In this document: in pieces, positions 61,342 through 64,000 of the stretch
How the letters are laid out: each line of letters starts with the position of its first letter
Numbering within the stretch: the first letter of the stretch is position 1
Assembly: GCF_900120375.1 (NCBI RefSeq)
Contig: NZ_LT635480.1
Location: 744,001-808,000 of the forward strand
Length of the DNA: 64,000 nt
Source of the DNA: Ndongobacter massiliensis
Lineage (GTDB): Bacteria > Bacillota > Clostridia > Tissierellales > Peptoniphilaceae
Reading direction: 5' to 3'
The notes under the pieces: generated by a model
The model's database searches: none
What the model was told of the DNA's origin: nothing
The model's input: the letters and a program-made list of their open reading frames with translations, nothing else
Position numbers and translations under genes: made by a program

Positions 61342-62346
61342 TTACAAGGTCTTTACCGATCCGCGCTCCATCAAAGTGGTCGGCAGATAAATGGATTCCG
61401 TCATTTTCTCTTCATTTTTCAACGTCTTTGTCAGCATACGCATCCCGACAGCGCCAATGTCGTAATAAGGCTCGGAAATCGTCGTCAGCGTCGGACGGAA
61501 CAGTTCGCTCAACGGAGAGTTTCCGAATCCGACGATGGACACATCCTCCGGCACGGCAATCCCGTGATCGTACAGATAGCCGATCGAGCCGAGTGCCAAA
61601 GCGTCCGATTCCGTAAGAATCGCCGTATACTGCCCTTCCCGCAGTTCCGAAAGCAAAGGTTCCAAAACGTCGCCCGCGTATTTCGCGCCACCGCCCTGCG
61701 TTTCCACATAATGCGATTTCAGTCCATGTGCGCGCATGGCCAATTCGTAGCCCGCGCGTTTTTGTGCGGAAACCTCGTAAACAGAAGACACTTTCATATA
61801 AAGGATGTTCTTATGTCCCTTTGAAATCAGATGCTCCGCAGCCATACGCATGGCATTCTGGTAATCGACCGTAACCGTATGGAAATCGTTGGACTTATAG
61901 TAGCGATCCAGCAAAATATACGGCAAATTGTACCCCCGTATTTTTACTATGATCTCTGCTTCAATGTCTTCCGAAATGACAATAATGCCTTCCACTTGCT
62001 TGCGGTAGAGAAAATCGACCGTTCGTTTTTCCGATTCCAATTCCCCGTAGGTGCTGGAAAGCAGAATGTCGTAGTGATACATCTTTCCGATTTCTTCCAC
62101 ACCCCGGATCATTTGTGCCATGTAATCGATGCCGATATCCTTGACCAGAACACCGATCGAATTGGACTTTTTCATCACGAGACTACGCGCCAATTCATTG
62201 GGCTTAAACCCCAATTTATTGATCGCATCGATGACCTTTTTTTCTGTCTCCGGACTTACCGGCTTCGACTTATTCATCACCCGGGAAACCGTGGAGATGG
62301 ATACGCCGGCGAGACTCGCCACATCTTTAATCGTTGGTTGCCGCAT
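61342..62346 (-). CDS. LacI/GalR family regulator, CcpA-like
   Basis: The 334-residue repressor has an N-terminal helix-turn-helix (TIKDVASLAGVSISTVSRVMN), the hinge helix (PNELARSLVMKKSNSIGVLV), and a periplasmic-binding-like core ending in TISEPYYDIGAVGMRMLTK, which closely resembles the CcpA C-terminal region. The location next to ptsH and ptsI supports a CcpA role with HPr-Ser-P as partner, but that is inference. ATG 62346 has GGAGAAGCTC upstream; an in-frame ATG at 62358 has a weaker site. A CpG-centred palindrome upstream suggests autoregulation. Confidence 0.88.
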   Translation of the reverse strand: MRQPTIKDVASLAGVSISTVSRVMNKSKPVSPETEKKVIDAINKLGFKPNELARSLVMKKSNSIGVLVKDIGIDYMAQMIRGVEEIGKMYHYDILLSSTYGELESEKRTVDFLYRKQVEGIIVISEDIEAEIIVKIRGYNLPYILLDRYYKSNDFHTVTVDYQNAMRMAAEHLISKGHKNILYMKVSSVYEVSAQKRAGYELAMRAHGLKSHYVETQGGGAKYAGDVLEPLLSELREGQYTAILTESDALALGSIGYLYDHGIAVPEDVSIVGFGNSPLSELFRPTLTTISEPYYDIGAVGMRMLTKTLKNEEKMTESIYLPTTLMERGSVKTL

Positions 62347-62372
62347 GAGCTTCTCCATTCTGCTTCTACTAT

Positions 62373-62384
62373 GGTAACGCTACC
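62373..62384. promoter_or_regulatory. Candidate LacI-family operator upstream of the CcpA-like gene
   Basis: GGTAACGCTACC is a 12-bp near-palindrome centred on CG, the usual form of LacI/GalR operators, located between the -10 and the start codon on the minus strand. Confidence 0.5.
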
Positions 62385-62406
62385 GTACCTGTTTTTCTAT
62401 TCGTCT

Positions 62407-62415
62407 ATAATATCA
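62407..62415 (-). promoter_or_regulatory. Extended -10 promoter for the CcpA-like gene
   Basis: TGATATTAT on the minus strand fits TG-N-TATTAT; the -35 region is poor. The operator at 62373-62384 lies just downstream. Confidence 0.45.
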
Positions 62416-62551
62416 CAGGAAAACAGCTGCGTACACAGTTTTAGGCGTAGATTCGTATATGAAATTAAAATCAATTCGTTTTCCCGGATGGAATCCGCCC
62501 TGAAAGAAAGAGGGCTTCCCGACAAAGGCGGAGGCCCGCCGGGATTCCTTC

Positions 62552-63016
62552 CTATTTCTTTAACACGCCGCGAAGAATGTCGATAACTTCCTTGATATAA
62601 CCCAGCGAAGCAGCGGAACTGGAGAGTCCCTGCGTCACCGAATCCACCGTGTCCACCGTGGACGCCGCTACATACTCCACCGTATCGCTGACATCCGCCG
62701 TCAGACGTGTCATATTGCCCAGCGTCTTTTTGACTTCCCTGACGCTGTCGACGAGATTCGGGCTGCTCTTCTCTAAAAGATCATTGACCTTCTCCAGCGC
62801 TTCCTTGCCCTGTTCGGTCACGTCCGGCAAGGCTTCCAGCGTTTGATCCAAAGACTTTCGATTCTGTTCCAAAAGCTGTGCCAATGCAGTTGCGCTGCGG
62901 GACAATTTCGAAAGAACGAGGATCAAGTAGACCAAAGCGACAATCCCCGCAATGCATAGAAGCGCCAGCAGCAATTCATTCAGTGAAAATGAGATAATGA
63001 GTTGATTCCCGTTCAC
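62552..63016 (-). CDS. DUF948-like membrane protein with coiled coil
   Basis: The 154-residue protein has one N-terminal membrane helix (about residues 13-35, ELLLALLCIAGIVALVYLILVL) and a long amphipathic helical part (RKSLDQTLEALPDVTEQGKEALEKV, VDSVREVKKTLGNM). This is the build of DUF948/YtxG-type proteins. The start is GTG 63016 with GGAGG upstream. It follows the YtxH-like gene by 12 nt, the usual pair seen in Bacillota general-stress operons. G/C-rich hairpins after the stop (about 62500-62545) may terminate. Confidence 0.8.
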   Translation of the reverse strand: MNGNQLIISFSLNELLLALLCIAGIVALVYLILVLSKLSRSATALAQLLEQNRKSLDQTLEALPDVTEQGKEALEKVNDLLEKSSPNLVDSVREVKKTLGNMTRLTADVSDTVEYVAASTVDTVDSVTQGLSSSAASLGYIKEVIDILRGVLKK

Positions 63017-63028
63017 ATTGGCCTCCTA

Positions 63029-63559
63029 CTACTTCTTTTGCTCCTCTTTGGCATCTTCTTTGGCGCCCTTGGCGGTCTTTTTCGCTTCTTCCGCACCTTT
63101 TTCCACTTTGTCCGCGGCTTCTTCGACTTTCTCCGCCGCCTTTTCCTTGGCCTCGTTCTTCACGGTCTCAGCTTTCTTCTTGGCCTCTTCCGCTCCCTCT
63201 TCTATGGTCTCTTTGGCGCTTTTTACCGCTTCCTGAATGGCCGGACGAATGCTGGTGAGCTTTCCTTCCAAGCGTTCGGAGTAAAAGTTTTTCGCTCCCT
63301 CCACCACATCATTCGTCTTGGAGCGCATCGCTTCCATCGCATCATTCGAGGTACTGCGAACGGTTTCCGCCACATCTTTCGCTTTCTTCGCCAGTTCTTC
63401 CCGCGTCTCTTCGCCCGACTTCGGCGCAAACAAAACACCGACAGCTCCTCCGATTGCCGCTCCGAGAACTAAGCCGAGTGAAACGCGCTTGGCGTCTTCC
63501 AGACGCGCACGTCGAATTTGTTCTTTTCTCTTTTGTGCCAAATAATCTGCAATTCCCAT
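63029..63559 (-). CDS. YtxH-like protein with long amphipathic helix
   Basis: The 176-residue protein has the YtxH motif (LGLVLGAAIGGAVGVLFAPKSGEETREEL), a glycine-rich membrane or hairpin segment, then a long Lys/Glu/Ala repeat helix similar to LEA or apolipoprotein helices (EEGAEEAKKKAETVKNEAKEKAAEKVEEAADK). Such proteins are linked to stress and envelope function; exact role unknown. TAAAGGAGGAAAT precedes ATG 63559. A TACAAT with weak -35 lies upstream, so the promoter is uncertain. Confidence 0.85.
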   Translation of the reverse strand: MGIADYLAQKRKEQIRRARLEDAKRVSLGLVLGAAIGGAVGVLFAPKSGEETREELAKKAKDVAETVRSTSNDAMEAMRSKTNDVVEGAKNFYSERLEGKLTSIRPAIQEAVKSAKETIEEGAEEAKKKAETVKNEAKEKAAEKVEEAADKVEKGAEEAKKTAKGAKEDAKEEQKK

Positions 63560-63715
63560 ATTTCCTCCTTTATTAACTCCCCATTTAGCTTCCGAACGCC
63601 GTGTGACTTCCCTGCAACGTCGATCGGGAATTCTTTCTTATTGTACCCCAAAAGAGGAAAACATACACCCCGGTACAAACCTTTTTCAAAACAAGCGGTT
63701 CAAAAAAACGGCAAT

Positions 63716-63755
63716 AGAAAAACCGCATCCCGCCTTTGCGCAGACGGGATCCGGT
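63716..63755 (-). terminator. Terminator of the 6S-like RNA gene
   Basis: On the minus strand ACCGGATCCCGTC pairs with GGCGGGATGCGGT (two mismatches) around an 8-nt loop and runs into TTTTTC. Confidence 0.8.
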
Positions 63756-63915
63756 CATCCCCGGGCCCTACTATATTAATACCTTCTATATGTGAAGGTG
63801 GGTTTGCTGCTTCACGCTTCAAACGTCCACTCTACCGAGGCTTGTCCTCCGCATCAAGACGGTGCAATCCCTTATAATCGGCGTAGGTTTAATGCTTCGG
63901 GCGTATTCCGAGGAC
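63718..63915 (-). ncRNA. Probable 6S RNA (ssrS-like)
   Basis: Between a consensus promoter and a strong terminator lies about 198 nt with no coding potential. The 5' end (GUCCUCGG) can pair with the 3' side (CCGGGGAU), and AAUAC with GUAUU, forming a closed rod with an internal bubble, as expected for 6S RNA, which mimics an open promoter and binds RNA polymerase holoenzyme. A GUGG...CCAC hairpin with the CAAACCCACC end near the 3' side resembles Bacillota 6S RNAs as I recall them. Length and gene structure fit. Other stable RNAs (tmRNA, SRP RNA, RNase P RNA) do not match. Assignment is moderate without a covariance search. Confidence 0.5.
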
Positions 63916-63921
63916 ATCTGT

Positions 63922-63950
63922 AGTATAGCGTATGAAAGCGATTTTGTCAA
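63922..63950 (-). promoter_or_regulatory. Promoter of the 6S-like RNA gene
   Basis: TTGACA (63945-63950) and TATACT (63922-63927) on the minus strand, 17 nt apart. The remaining sequence to 64000 contains no gene; TGGTAAGAT near 63977 on the plus strand could be an extended -10 for a gene beyond the window. Confidence 0.85.
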
Positions 63951-64000
63951 AAAGGGGGTTGTTTCCGTCTATCTGTGGTAAGATGAGACCAGACAAAAAG

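Noticed and set aside
63718-63915. tmRNA, SRP RNA or RNase P RNA for the right-edge RNA
   Set aside because: There is no tRNA-like TTCGA arm or tag ORF, no GGTGCTG/GGAAGCAGC SRP core, and no conserved RNase P GAGGAAAGTCC or ACAGAAA segments.

Overview
The window looks like chromosomal DNA of a low-to-mid GC Gram-positive anaerobe (Bacillota). The evidence is a PolC-type replicase, the Bacillota-style gene orders pyrH-frr-uppS-cdsA-rseP-ispG-polC, rimP-nusA-ylxR-infB, ylxM-ffh-rpsP-khpA-rimM-trmD-rplS and plsX-acpP-rnc-smc-ftsY, an HPr with the regulatory Ser46, a CIRCE operator, and two wall-anchored proteins with Cna-B modules and TG-type sorting signals. A Tissierellia/Peptoniphilaceae relative is my best guess, but that is inference. 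Most of the window is core housekeeping DNA, nearly all on the minus strand.

Layout from left to right: infB (cut by the left edge), ylxR, nusA and rimP, driven by a strong promoter followed by a leader terminator; then polC, ispG, rseP, cdsA, uppS, frr and pyrH, with no dxr or proS. Next come a CIRCE-controlled hsp20 (+), a 1937-residue Cna-B wall protein and a UPF0145 gene, all lying between pyrH and tsf-rpsB, which are usually adjacent. After these are topA, dprA, yraN, rnhB and rbgA; rplS, trmD, rimM, khpA, rpsP, ffh and ylxM; an isolated LysA-like decarboxylase (+); ftsY, smc, rnc, acpP and plsX; rpmF; and a second wall protein (beta-helix plus Cna-B). Then lysS (fused to a tRNA-binding domain) and greA, again with a promoter plus leader terminator; CYTH; nagB; a metallophosphoesterase; a PC4-like gene; recX and a GIY-YIG gene (+); an rlu / response regulator / histidine kinase / lipoprotein operon; a MltG-like fragment (+); a P-loop protein and a DUF1292 protein; pepD, a SurA-N-like protein, cvfB and yitT; a degenerate kinase-like gene; ptsI and ptsH; a CcpA-like regulator; a DUF948-like and a YtxH-like protein; and at the right edge a non-coding RNA gene with a consensus promoter and terminator that I read as a probable 6S RNA.

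The genes mostly serve translation (initiation, ribosome assembly, tRNA modification, SRP targeting), transcription elongation, replication and chromosome segregation, membrane lipid and isoprenoid synthesis, and carbon control by PTS/CcpA. The accessory content is limited to the two surface proteins and a few regulators.

The observations I rate highest are: matching leader attenuators in front of the nusA and greA operons; a PolC whose PHP metal-binding motifs have all been lost while its polymerase and exonuclease motifs are intact; a lysyl-tRNA synthetase carrying a MetRS-type tRNA-binding domain; a compact structured element just downstream of lysS; the probable 6S RNA; the kinase-like protein lacking its catalytic loop coupled to ptsI; and two large adhesins inserted at conserved operon junctions, both with sorting motifs lacking the usual leucine. 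I did not find a convincing new multi-gene defence or mobile system.
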